Part shown: positions 1 to 6,201 of the stretch, piece by piece
Layout of the letters: every line of letters begins with the position of its first letter
Position numbering within the stretch: the stretch's first letter is position 1
Source: Cuniculiplasma sp.
GTDB lineage: Archaea; Thermoplasmatota; Thermoplasmata; Thermoplasmatales; Thermoplasmataceae
DNA: 7,222 bases
Direction: 5' to 3'
Assembly (NCBI GenBank): GCA_023256455.1
Contig: JAGDXN010000075.1
Span: 1 to 7,222, forward strand
Made by a program: the position numbers and the translations under genes
Notes under the pieces: model-generated
Databases searched by the model: none
Seen by the model: only the letters and a program-made list of their open reading frames with translations
What the model was told of the DNA's origin: nothing

Positions 1-341
1 CTATTGCTGTTATTCTTATAAGTCTTATCTACTATTATATCAAATGCTACTGACTTAAAGAATATTACTCTTCTTTTACCTCTACCACCAGAACCAGTTG
101 CAGTTCTACCTCTACGGCGGCGTCCACCGCCACCGCCTTGCATTGATGGTAGAACTTCTGCAAGCTCTTGAACATCATTTAGAAGTTGATTTAGAAGTCC
201 TAATGATGTTTCAGAACCTCTTCTTTCACCTCTAGCTAGCTTCTTTACGCCACCTTCACTAAGCCCTGTTGCTTGAGCTATTTCTTTATTTGTTAATCCT
301 GCAACAGATTTTATAGCTCTGATAATATCTTTTCCAGCCAT
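1..341 (-). CDS. Partial HTH DNA-binding protein with Gly/Arg-rich linker (3' end off the window)
   Basis: I do not recognise this protein. It reads open for 113 codons from an ATG at 341-339 to the left edge, so its C-terminus is missing. Residues 16-39 form a Cro/XRE-like helix-turn-helix (TNKEIAQATGLSEGGVKKL followed by ARGE). A Leu-rich, probably helical segment follows at about 43-65. Residues 69-91 are a low-complexity basic linker: five Gly, then RRRRGR, then further Gly/Arg/Lys. From residue 92 the chain becomes hydrophobic and beta-like (RVIFFKSVAFDIIVD), suggesting a second folded domain. The linker uses CGC/CGT and GGC/GGT codons in a GC-rich patch, unlike the AGA/AGG-dominated neighbours. 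The start is fixed by a good ribosome site 8 nt upstream. A nucleic-acid-binding role (regulator or chromatin-type protein) is inferred from the HTH and basic tail. It is transcribed away from the solenoid gene, with which it shares a 225-bp intergenic region. Confidence 0.8.
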   Translation of the reverse strand, partial: MAGKDIIRAIKSVAGLTNKEIAQATGLSEGGVKKLARGERRGSETSLGLLNQLLNDVQELAEVLPSMQGGGGGRRRRGRTATGSGGRGKRRVIFFKSVAFDIIVDKTYKNNSN

Positions 342-344
342 GGC

Positions 345-353
345 ATCATCTCC
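345..353 (-). promoter_or_regulatory. Ribosome binding site of the HTH gene
   Basis: On the minus strand this reads GGAGATGAT, one mismatch from the archaeal anti-Shine-Dalgarno complement GGAGGTGAT. The AAGGAG core (350-355) lies 8 nt before the ATG at 341-339. It decides the start codon: the nearby ATGATG at 349-344 lies inside the site and opens a different frame. Confidence 0.75.
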
Positions 354-393
354 TTATGAAATAATTTGTCAGGCATAAAGTAAAATGCTGCTC

Positions 394-444
394 TTTAAAC
401 TTGGGTTTCTTAAGTTGCAACATCCCAAAATAAGAATATATTTC
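394..444 (-). promoter_or_regulatory. Candidate promoter(s) of the HTH gene
   Basis: There are two TATA-like sites on the minus strand. One is TTTAAA at 394-399, which would start RNA near 370 and give a leader of roughly 30 nt holding the ribosome site. The other is GAAATATATTC at 434-444, with an A-rich BRE-like flank, which would start RNA near 414 and give a leader of about 70 nt. I cannot choose between them from sequence. The presence of a Shine-Dalgarno site means this mRNA has a leader, unlike the divergent gene. Confidence 0.35.
414..421. repeat. 8-bp palindrome GTTGCAAC in the divergent intergenic region
   Basis: This is a perfect 8-bp palindrome between the two candidate TATA boxes of the leftward gene. 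It coincides with the predicted start region if the 434-444 promoter is used. It is short enough to be chance, so an operator role is only a possibility. Confidence 0.25.
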
Positions 445-515
445 AATTGTTTTTATCAGAACCAGAAATGTGAATAAAATGTTCGTTGTTTCGATAATTT
501 TAAATTAAGCATTAC

Positions 516-533
516 TGATTCTTCAAAGAATCA
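516..533. promoter_or_regulatory. Perfect 18-bp inverted repeat, candidate operator
   Basis: TGATTCTT at 516-523 and AAGAATCA at 526-533 are exact inverted repeats separated by CA. The repeat ends 5 nt before the TATA box at 538-546, so it abuts or covers the expected BRE (TFB contact) of the solenoid gene promoter. That placement is typical of archaeal repressor or activator sites bound by dimeric HTH proteins. The repeat is seen directly; the function is inferred. The divergently encoded HTH protein is one possible ligand. Confidence 0.55.
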
Positions 534-537
534 TAAA

Positions 538-546
538 CTTATATAC
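538..546 (+). promoter_or_regulatory. TATA box of the solenoid-protease operon (leaderless start)
   Basis: CTTATATAC contains TTATATA centred at 542, 25 nt before the ATG at 567. Archaeal transcription starts about 25 nt after the TATA centre, so the RNA should begin at or next to the start codon. No Shine-Dalgarno site precedes that ATG, in agreement with a leaderless transcript. Confidence 0.7.
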
Positions 547-566
547 GAATATCCATATCATATATC

Positions 567-3500
567 ATGGTTTCCCTCACAAAGGAGGCTCTCAAGAAAA
601 ATGTGGATAAGTATATAGATGATTACCTAGGATCAAGAGAGCAGAGTAAAAAGGAGGATATATTCAGGGAATTGGTTGACACTGTTAACACAGGAGAAGG
701 AAAGCAATTATTTAAGGCAGACAGGGACTTTGAGGGAAAAATTGAAGCCATAGCGAGGGACGTATGGGATAATGGATTCCAGATAGATTCAAAGTTCTGG
801 AAAATACTTTATTCTCAATGTGATGATAACCAGATATTCCAGCTATTTTACATAACATCCCTTGTAAATTTCGGACAAAATGAAGAAATGGAAGGGTTCC
901 TGAAGAGTGAAGGGAAGATCTCCGAAATTCCAAAAATAATCTATGAAGTGGAGGAGATGGCCAGGCTTACTGGTCTTTGGGATTACGCATCCCTTTTACT
1001 GTCCAGAAATGGCATTTATGTAGAATCCATATACCAGAAATATGCTGAGAAACCAACTTCTGTATTCACCAGGCTCATAACAGAAAATTTGAGAAAATAT
1101 GGGAATGAAAAAAAGGTTGAAAGTTTTTTATCTGTACTGTCAACGGTAAAACCAGAGGACAGGGAGATAAAAATATGGTATTTCCAATCCATGCTTAAGA
1201 ATAGAGAAATGCAGAAACTCAAAATAAGTTTAAAATCCTTCAATTATGACAGGATAGATGAAGAGTTCCTTCTGGAAGAATTAGGAAAGCTCTATTTTGA
1301 GTGTGGTCTTTATGAGGATGTACTTAATTTAACTTCCCGAGTATTATCAATTTCAAGTTCAAACCAGTCAATAATTGAATTGAGACTCAGAACATTGGGA
1401 AACCTTGGTAGAGACGAAGAAACCGTAGATCTTTTCAGGGAGAATGAAAGTATAATCGAAAAAAACGATGAAAATCTGGAAATTTATTTCCGATCCGCTT
1501 TTAACATCAAATATTTCCAGCATCCAATTAATCTGATTGAAAGCCTGGATTCAAAATCCAGAAAAAGTTATAATATACTAATATGGTATGTTAAATTTTT
1601 AATTCTATCTGGGGACAGGGAAAGGGCAGAGAAAGCAGCATCTGATATTCCTCTCGATAAGATTAATGATCCGGAAGTTTTAAAGATCAGGGCCCTTTTA
1701 AGAACAGAAAGAGGCAACGAAAAGGATTTCGTTGATTCATCCAAAAAATATATAATGGCAAATCCAGACGATATATCATTTCTGAAGGATTTTTCCAAAA
1801 AACTTGTTTCCATAGGCCTATTCAATGAACTTAAGTCAGTTATGGAAATTGTAAGGGAAAGCAGTCTTGATTCTGTACTGAGAAATTATAAGGCAATAGC
1901 TCTCATAAGAACATCTTCCGTTTCAATGGGGTGTGAGGAAATTAAAAAAATTGAGCCTCATGAACTCATGTATGAAACCATGGCATCACTTCTCCTTGAA
2001 TGCAGGGATGAAAGAAAGTTTTCGGAGCTTTATGAATCTCTGGGCATTAAAAATGACAAATTTTACCCAATATTCAACATCTTGAGTTCGATCCTGTTTA
2101 ATAATAGAATAAATGAAGATGATTTCTCTGCAATCAATACACTACTGGGAAGCGATATTACCGGTTCCTTAAGCATGATTTATCTGGAGAAAGAAAAAGG
2201 ATCAAATATTCCCATATCTGAAAGGGAAAAGGAATTAAGAGAAATACTGGAAGAAAACCAGGGTGAAAGGGATATACCTGAATTCTTGTTTCCAGTAATA
2301 TCAAGGCTAATTAAGGAAAAGAATCTGGAAAGGGCAAAAAAAATAATCAGAAATTATGATGGAAACAGGGATCCATTTATAATGTATTATAAGAGTTTAA
2401 TTTCTGAGATTGAAGGGAACGAAAAGGAGTCAAAGAAACATATAAGGGAAGCAAAGAATATATTCAGATCTAATTTAATAATGGCAGAGTACATTAAAAA
2501 GTTTGGAAAGGAGATGGAACTGGAAGAATTGATAAAATTAATGGAGGATATAAGTAAAAACCAGGGTCTTGATCTGCTGGACTTTACTCCGTTCGAATAC
2601 AGAATAATAGGAGCTCCTCCTGAAGTAAGCGGAAACGTAATTGATCTTGTGGAATACGGCTCGATAGAAAGCATATCTGGATTAAGGCTTCTCAGGGACT
2701 ACTTCGAAAAGGAAAAAAATTTGGCGGAAGTCGTTAAATACGATAGAAAGATTTATTCCAAAAAGGAAAGGGATAGCAATGATATTTTGAAATATGCCAT
2801 ACATCTGAAGGAAGCAAATCTGATCAAGGAAATGGAGGACCTAATTGGAAACGTGGACGATCAGAACCTTGAACCTGAAAGTTATGCCATATTTGGTGAC
2901 TTTTTCCTTTCCACAGAGGATTATCCATCTTCAGTGTATTATTATGAAAAAGCAATTCAAAATGGAGCATCAGTTGAAAGGTGCAAGGGGATAATTGACT
3001 CGCTCATAAAGGAAAAAAAGTTTGAAGTGGCCCTGAATTATGCCCTAAAGTTGAAGGTATCAACTCCCTATCTGGCAAAAATATATGTTGAATCTAACAG
3101 GCCGGAAGAGCTGATTAAAATAATCAGAAAGATGGATTTAAGGAGGGAGGCTGATCTAAGGGGATATGAGGTAATACTGGATGATTACTGGAATAATAGA
3201 TATGTCAGAAAATCCATGCTTGAAAAATTTAATGAATATCCTGAGGAAGGCATAGCCCTGAAGATAGCAACTCTTTTAATAGAGGAGAGAAACAGCGAGG
3301 ATGCAATCAATGTTCTGAGAAAAGTCATCAGGGAAAAGTCCCAGACGGGAAAGGCTCTTGCATATAGCATAAATCTATTGTGTGATTATGGTAAGTTTGA
3401 AGAGGCTCTGGAATACGCATTAAAATATTTTAAATCGAAGGAGCCTGTGGAAAAAAAGAGGAAAATTTTCACTACCATGGCAGAAAATCTTGTAAGATAT

Positions 3501-4211
3501 GGTTATGATGATCAGGTCATAAAACTGTACAGGGATTATGCAAACCTGTTGGATGTGGAATCATGCGTTCCCGTGGTAAAGGCGCTCATTAATCAGGAAT
3601 ATTATGATTCTGCAGAGAAAATTCTGTCCAGATACCAGGGGGAATTTAGCAATAGAGAAACATTCAATGATCTTTTACAGATACTGAGAAAAAGCAGAGA
3701 TTTCAGTGTGGTGGTTTTTTATTCAGGTGAATACCTTAAGGCTGCATTCAAGAAGGGCAGAATGCTTGATGCAAGAGAAGCCATTGCCATTGGGAATGTG
3801 CCTGTAGATAGTGTGAACGACGTTTTAAACTTCATAAATAAAAAGACAAATCTATCCATGTTCAACCAGTCATATCTGGAGGATGAATCCAAAAAAGCCA
3901 TAAATATACTCTATAGAAAGCTTAAGATAGAGAGGCTTGAACAGATTAATATTTATGATCTTTTTTACTGCACAGATTTTAAAGATGTGAAGAAAGCCAA
4001 GGCAATCTACGACTACATTCAGGAGCAGAGGAATGAAGGTCGGACAGTGTATGTGGAGAGAAATTCAGAACTGCTGAATATGGCAAACAGATGCATAAGG
4101 GAGAATTTGCCAATGAACCCAATAATTTATAGTTTAAAGTTTAATATCGGAATAAGAAAGGCCATGGAACTCAAGGCCTTTATAAGTAATATTGACAAAG
4201 TGAACAATTGA
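567..4211 (+). CDS. Giant TPR-like alpha-solenoid protein (1214 residues)
   Basis: I cannot assign this to a named family. Almost the whole chain is Lys/Glu-rich paired helices of TPR/solenoid type, with no transmembrane segment, signal peptide or visible catalytic motif, so it is probably cytoplasmic. The clearest units are at about 771-802 (SYAIFGDFF with DYPSSVYYYEKAI) and 928-958 (a helix pair with YGKFEEALEYALKYF). More degenerate units lie near 234-262 (LGKLYFECGLYEDVL), 338-365, 573-600 (LIKEKNLERAKKIIRNY) and 970-1000. From about residue 1060 the pattern changes to a distinct C-terminal region that I do not recognise. Solenoids of this kind normally bind proteins or assemble complexes. 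The start is supported by the TATA box 25 nt upstream. The stop TGA (4209-4211) overlaps the ATG of the M50 protease by one base, so the two are probably translationally coupled. A role as substrate adaptor or scaffold for that protease is inference. SD-like AAGGAGG strings inside the gene do not lead to in-frame starts. Confidence 0.85.
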   Translation: MVSLTKEALKKNVDKYIDDYLGSREQSKKEDIFRELVDTVNTGEGKQLFKADRDFEGKIEAIARDVWDNGFQIDSKFWKILYSQCDDNQIFQLFYITSLVNFGQNEEMEGFLKSEGKISEIPKIIYEVEEMARLTGLWDYASLLLSRNGIYVESIYQKYAEKPTSVFTRLITENLRKYGNEKKVESFLSVLSTVKPEDREIKIWYFQSMLKNREMQKLKISLKSFNYDRIDEEFLLEELGKLYFECGLYEDVLNLTSRVLSISSSNQSIIELRLRTLGNLGRDEETVDLFRENESIIEKNDENLEIYFRSAFNIKYFQHPINLIESLDSKSRKSYNILIWYVKFLILSGDRERAEKAASDIPLDKINDPEVLKIRALLRTERGNEKDFVDSSKKYIMANPDDISFLKDFSKKLVSIGLFNELKSVMEIVRESSLDSVLRNYKAIALIRTSSVSMGCEEIKKIEPHELMYETMASLLLECRDERKFSELYESLGIKNDKFYPIFNILSSILFNNRINEDDFSAINTLLGSDITGSLSMIYLEKEKGSNIPISEREKELREILEENQGERDIPEFLFPVISRLIKEKNLERAKKIIRNYDGNRDPFIMYYKSLISEIEGNEKESKKHIREAKNIFRSNLIMAEYIKKFGKEMELEELIKLMEDISKNQGLDLLDFTPFEYRIIGAPPEVSGNVIDLVEYGSIESISGLRLLRDYFEKEKNLAEVVKYDRKIYSKKERDSNDILKYAIHLKEANLIKEMEDLIGNVDDQNLEPESYAIFGDFFLSTEDYPSSVYYYEKAIQNGASVERCKGIIDSLIKEKKFEVALNYALKLKVSTPYLAKIYVESNRPEELIKIIRKMDLRREADLRGYEVILDDYWNNRYVRKSMLEKFNEYPEEGIALKIATLLIEERNSEDAINVLRKVIREKSQTGKALAYSINLLCDYGKFEEALEYALKYFKSKEPVEKKRKIFTTMAENLVRYGYDDQVIKLYRDYANLLDVESCVPVVKALINQEYYDSAEKILSRYQGEFSNRETFNDLLQILRKSRDFSVVVFYSGEYLKAAFKKGRMLDAREAIAIGNVPVDSVNDVLNFINKKTNLSMFNQSYLEDESKKAINILYRKLKIERLEQINIYDLFYCTDFKDVKKAKAIYDYIQEQRNEGRTVYVERNSELLNMANRCIRENLPMNPIIYSLKFNIGIRKAMELKAFISNIDKVNN

Positions 4212-4828
4212 TGGAACAGATATTGAATTTCGGGAACTCAAGGACGAGAAGTGAGAAGGAGGATTTCATTGTGGCAAGTCTTGCCATAGGGATAGCATTT
4301 TCCATAGCATTCTCCAGAATACAATCAAATTTAACATCAACTGAATTTCTTTCCATATTTCTTCCCACGGGCATGATAGCAGGTATTTCAGGTTTTGCTC
4401 TTCACGAACTGGCCCACAGGCAGGCATCCCTGAGATATGGTTACAACGCCAGATTCAGAATGTGGCCAATCGGCATCCTTTTTGCCCTGATCACATCCGT
4501 ATTCGGATTTATTATTGCTCTTCCCGGCGCAACTGAAGTCTACAATGTGTATGATAAGAATATTTATGGGAAGATTTCAGCAGCAGGTCCTCTTACAAAC
4601 ATAGTGATGGGACTGGCACTGGTTACATTGGCATCCTTTTCCACAGGCAATCTGAATTTTATATTTTCAGTGGCAGGAGCGATAAACTTCTTTCTGGCAT
4701 TTTTCAACCTTCTCCCAATCCCACCGCTGGACGGATATAAGGTTCTCTCCTGGGATTTTTCAATTTACGCAGTCATATTTGCAGTTTCACTTGTTTTACT
4801 GATTGTTTTTGGAATGGGATTTTTCTAA
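4211..4828 (+). CDS. Site-2-protease-type intramembrane zinc metalloprotease (peptidase M50 family)
   Basis: This 205-residue membrane protein carries the M50 signatures. The HExxH zinc motif is HELAH at 65-69 in a hydrophobic helix. SAAGPLTN at 123-130 is the conserved mid-protein turn. NLLPIPPLDG at 166-175 supplies D174 as the third zinc ligand. Hydrophobic segments lie at about 19-37, 47-72, 84-104, 123-144, 147-172 and 183-204. There is no PDZ or CBS domain, so this is a minimal-core member. The family cleaves substrates within the membrane, often to release regulators or clear membrane proteins; the substrate here is unknown. I chose the ATG at 4211, which forms a TGATG overlap with the preceding stop. 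A TTG one codon earlier is possible but weaker. There is no clear ribosome site, so translation probably depends on the upstream solenoid gene. The short size and missing PDZ make external substrate selection plausible. Confidence 0.92.
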   Translation: MEQILNFGNSRTRSEKEDFIVASLAIGIAFSIAFSRIQSNLTSTEFLSIFLPTGMIAGISGFALHELAHRQASLRYGYNARFRMWPIGILFALITSVFGFIIALPGATEVYNVYDKNIYGKISAAGPLTNIVMGLALVTLASFSTGNLNFIFSVAGAINFFLAFFNLLPIPPLDGYKVLSWDFSIYAVIFAVSLVLLIVFGMGFF

Positions 4829-4876
4829 AATATCCTAAAAAAGAAAAGATTAGATATTGCATGTTTTGATTATCAT

Positions 4877-4882
4877 GAGGTG
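4877..4882 (+). promoter_or_regulatory. Ribosome binding site of MBF1
   Basis: GAGGTG lies 6 nt before the ATG at 4889 and matches the archaeal anti-Shine-Dalgarno core. It is preceded by TGATTATCA (4867-4875), a short odd-centred palindrome of uncertain meaning. AT-rich TATA-like strings lie near 4826-4834 and 4850-4858, so MBF1 may have its own weak promoter as well as read-through from the protease gene. No T-rich terminator separates the two genes. Confidence 0.7.
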
Positions 4883-4888
4883 TAAATT

Positions 4889-5326
4889 ATGGAATGTGAA
4901 ATGTGTGGTTCTAAATCAGATAAATTAAGAAAAGTGAAGATTGACGGTGCAATTTTATCAGTATGCCCTAAATGTGAGAGGTTTGGCACACCTGTTGATA
5001 ACCTGAGAACATATGAAGATACTTCCAGAAGGGTAGCGGTACCCTATGTAAACGTTGCCGTCAAACCCGTATCTATTCCCCAAAAAGGTGCGAGGTCAAG
5101 GAAAAGAGAAGCAGACATTGAAAACCTTGAAATCGTTCCGGAATTTGCCGATATCATAAGATTGGCGCGGGAAAAGACAGGGATGAGCCAGGACGAGATG
5201 GCTGACAAACTGAGGGAGAAAAGAACGCTCATATCTGCCATAGAAAGAGGAAGTATTAAGCCAGACATCAAAACTGCGAAAAAGATTGAAAATTTACTGA
5301 AGGTAAAAATACTGGAGGAGTTTTAA
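4889..5326 (+). CDS. mbf1: Archaeal MBF1-type transcription factor (zinc ribbon plus Cro-like HTH)
   Basis: This 145-residue protein has the archaeal multiprotein-bridging-factor-1 architecture. An N-terminal zinc ribbon has Cys pairs C3/C6 and C26/C29. A basic linker at about 45-80 includes KGARSRKREAD. A Cro/XRE-type HTH occupies about 85-142 (TGMSQDEMADKL then RTLISAIERGSIKPD). Length and order fit the family. In eukaryotes MBF1 bridges TBP and activators. In archaea it is a conserved protein associated with translation and ribosomes, so a classical activator role should not be assumed. A strong ribosome site 6 nt upstream sets the start. It lies 60 bp after the M50 gene on the same strand with no terminator between, so cotranscription is possible. 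A T-rich terminator follows its stop. Confidence 0.9.
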   Translation: MECEMCGSKSDKLRKVKIDGAILSVCPKCERFGTPVDNLRTYEDTSRRVAVPYVNVAVKPVSIPQKGARSRKREADIENLEIVPEFADIIRLAREKTGMSQDEMADKLREKRTLISAIERGSIKPDIKTAKKIENLLKVKILEEF

Positions 5327-5332
5327 TCCCAG

Positions 5333-5345
5333 TTTATTTTTTTCT
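5333..5345 (+). terminator. T-rich archaeal terminator after MBF1
   Basis: TTTATTTTTTTCT begins 6 nt after the MBF1 stop codon. Archaeal RNA polymerase terminates at such U-rich tracts without needing a hairpin. It would separate the solenoid-protease-MBF1 unit from the oxidase operon. Confidence 0.6.
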
Positions 5346-5352
5346 ATGTTAA

Positions 5353-5398
5353 AAAATAAAATAATCATGCTATATAATAGAATATGTTGTTTTATTTT
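5353..5398. repeat. AT-rich inverted repeat (12-bp arms, 22-nt loop) upstream of the oxidase operon
   Basis: AAAATAAAATAA (5353-5364) pairs with TTGTTTTATTTT (5387-5398) at all 12 positions if one G-U pair is allowed. The loop contains CTATATAATA, a good TATA box. It could be a second termination element, a cruciform-prone spacer or a regulatory site around a promoter. The low sequence complexity leaves chance as an alternative. Confidence 0.4.
5370..5379 (+). promoter_or_regulatory. Alternative distal TATA box for the oxidase operon
   Basis: CTATATAATA would place a transcription start near 5399 and give a leader of nearly 80 nt before the ATG at 5477. The site lies inside the loop of the AT-rich inverted repeat. 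No ribosome site precedes the ATG, which makes this less attractive than the proximal site. Confidence 0.3.
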
Positions 5399-5447
5399 AC
5401 TTTCATAGGAGTTCCGACCTATTTGGATTTGAATTAATACCAATAAA

Positions 5448-5460
5448 CTATTAATAAAAT
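5448..5460 (+). promoter_or_regulatory. Proximal TATA box of the oxidase operon (leaderless start)
   Basis: CTATTAATAAAAT is centred near 5453, about 24 nt before the ATG at 5477. This is the spacing expected for a leaderless mRNA. The absence of a Shine-Dalgarno site before that ATG agrees. Confidence 0.55.
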
Positions 5461-5476
5461 TTCCCAATATCCCATT

Positions 5477-5725
5477 ATGGACCATAAAGTTATGGTGATA
5501 TCCAGCTTCTTTATTGCGGCTGTCATAGCTGGGATTGTAAGCGATATTTTACTTACCATATTCCTGAGGGCTTATGAGGCTACAACCCAGGGCCAGCTGG
5601 AAGCTACTTACGGCTCTCCAGTGTTTGCAGCTGGTATAGCAAGTGGAATATTTACAATACTTTTGCTCTTCTATCCCGTATTTACAAAGGGAGACAGGAG
5701 TCACGAATGGGAGGATTTCAGATGA
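5477..5725 (+). CDS. Small two-helix membrane protein leading the oxidase operon
   Basis: This 82-residue protein has two hydrophobic helices, at about 5-30 and 48-70, joined by a polar loop (RAYEATTQGQLEATYG). It ends in a short charged tail (KGDRSHEWEDFR). Two helices with a short linker imply both termini on the same side of the membrane. I do not recognise a family. Its place is informative: its stop overlaps the start of subunit II by four bases (ATGA), and it is the first gene of the transcript. It is therefore probably an accessory subunit or assembly factor of the terminal oxidase, comparable in size to small oxidase subunits elsewhere. No Cys/His metal-binding cluster is visible, so a copper chaperone role is unlikely. 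The start is supported by the TATA box about 24 nt upstream. Confidence 0.75.
   Translation: MDHKVMVISSFFIAAVIAGIVSDILLTIFLRAYEATTQGQLEATYGSPVFAAGIASGIFTILLLFYPVFTKGDRSHEWEDFR
5709..5714 (+). promoter_or_regulatory. Ribosome binding site deciding the subunit II start
   Basis: GGGAGG lies 7 nt before the ATG at 5722. It overlaps the earlier in-frame ATG at 5707, so 5722 is the better start. That start gives a protein beginning MNSKIKVEAL and an ATGA overlap with the upstream stop. Confidence 0.75.
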
Positions 5726-6201
5726 ATTCTAAGATTAAAGTGGAAGCTTTGTGGATAATAGGTGTACTGATTGTTCTTGTTGTTGCGGCCGGGATAAATA
5801 TTTACACGACCGAATCTCCAAACTTTACAGTAGCTACAAAAGAAACGGCAAGCACACCCATTCCAAAGAACACAACGGTGGTGTATGTTCAGGGAGAGCA
5901 ATGGGCATGGATCTTTACAACATATAACAGTACGGGTAAACACACAACAACCGATGGAGTTACACTGGTGGTAAACCATACGTACACGTTCGTCGTATCT
6001 TCAATTAAGGGATCCCATCAGTTCGCTGTGATACATGATCTGTATATTCCTCAATTTGATGTTCAGGCATATGCTGTCCCGGGACAAAATAATACCATAA
6101 CCTTCACTCCAATACATACGGGAACGTTCATAATAGAGTGTGTTGAGTATTGTGGTTACCTTCACTATGAAATGAGGGGATATTTGACGGTGGTGGCCTG
6201 A
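5722..6201 (+). CDS. coxB: Haem-copper oxidase subunit II with Cu(A) centre
   Basis: This 159-residue subunit accepts electrons from an external donor and passes them through the binuclear Cu(A) centre to subunit I. One N-terminal anchor helix (about 10-28) precedes an exported cupredoxin domain. GEQWAWIF at 58-65 matches the conserved Gln-Trp-x-Trp of the electron entry region. The Cu(A) ligands are all present: H105 in VIHDLYIP, then C140, E142, C144, H148 and M151 in CVEYCGYLHYEM. Having a single helix instead of two recalls type B (ba3-like) oxidases, while IHDLYIP and YAVPG resemble A-type subunit II loops. Five N-glycosylation sequons (N34, N50, N69, N85, N123) lie in the ectodomain. 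The start at 5722 is set by GGGAGG; the ATG at 5707 would add five residues. The stop overlaps the start of subunit I by one base. Confidence 0.95.
   Translation: MNSKIKVEALWIIGVLIVLVVAAGINIYTTESPNFTVATKETASTPIPKNTTVVYVQGEQWAWIFTTYNSTGKHTTTDGVTLVVNHTYTFVVSSIKGSHQFAVIHDLYIPQFDVQAYAVPGQNNTITFTPIHTGTFIIECVEYCGYLHYEMRGYLTVVA

Noticed and set aside
121..165. GC-rich repeated GGTGGC-like tract as a tandem repeat or CRISPR-like element
   Set aside because: It lies in frame in the HTH gene and encodes the Gly/Arg linker; there is no spacer structure.
385..477. Plus-strand 30-codon frame in the divergent intergenic region
   Set aside because: It has no ribosome site or TATA box at a fitting distance, and it overlaps the leader and promoter of the leftward gene.
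582..603. AAGGAGG followed by an ATG at 601, suggesting an alternative start
   Set aside because: That ATG is out of frame, opens only a five-codon reading frame and is 12 nt away. The AAGGAGG simply encodes Lys-Glu-Ala in the real frame.
4208..4210. TTG as the start of the M50 protease
   Set aside because: The ATG at the next codon (4211) gives the common TGATG overlap; TTG adds nothing.
5405..5422. ATAGG / CCTAT inverted arms as an operator
   Set aside because: The arms are only 5 bp with an 8-nt spacer, easily chance; kept only as a possible leader feature of the distal promoter.
5294..5485. Minus-strand 63-codon frame covering the MBF1-oxidase intergenic region
   Set aside because: It overlaps the MBF1 end and the oxidase promoter, has low-complexity AT-driven composition, and shows no ribosome site or family resemblance.
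5701..5979. Minus-strand 92-codon Cys-rich frame opposite subunit II
   Set aside because: It is a shadow of the Cu(A) subunit frame; the plus strand carries all expected ligands.
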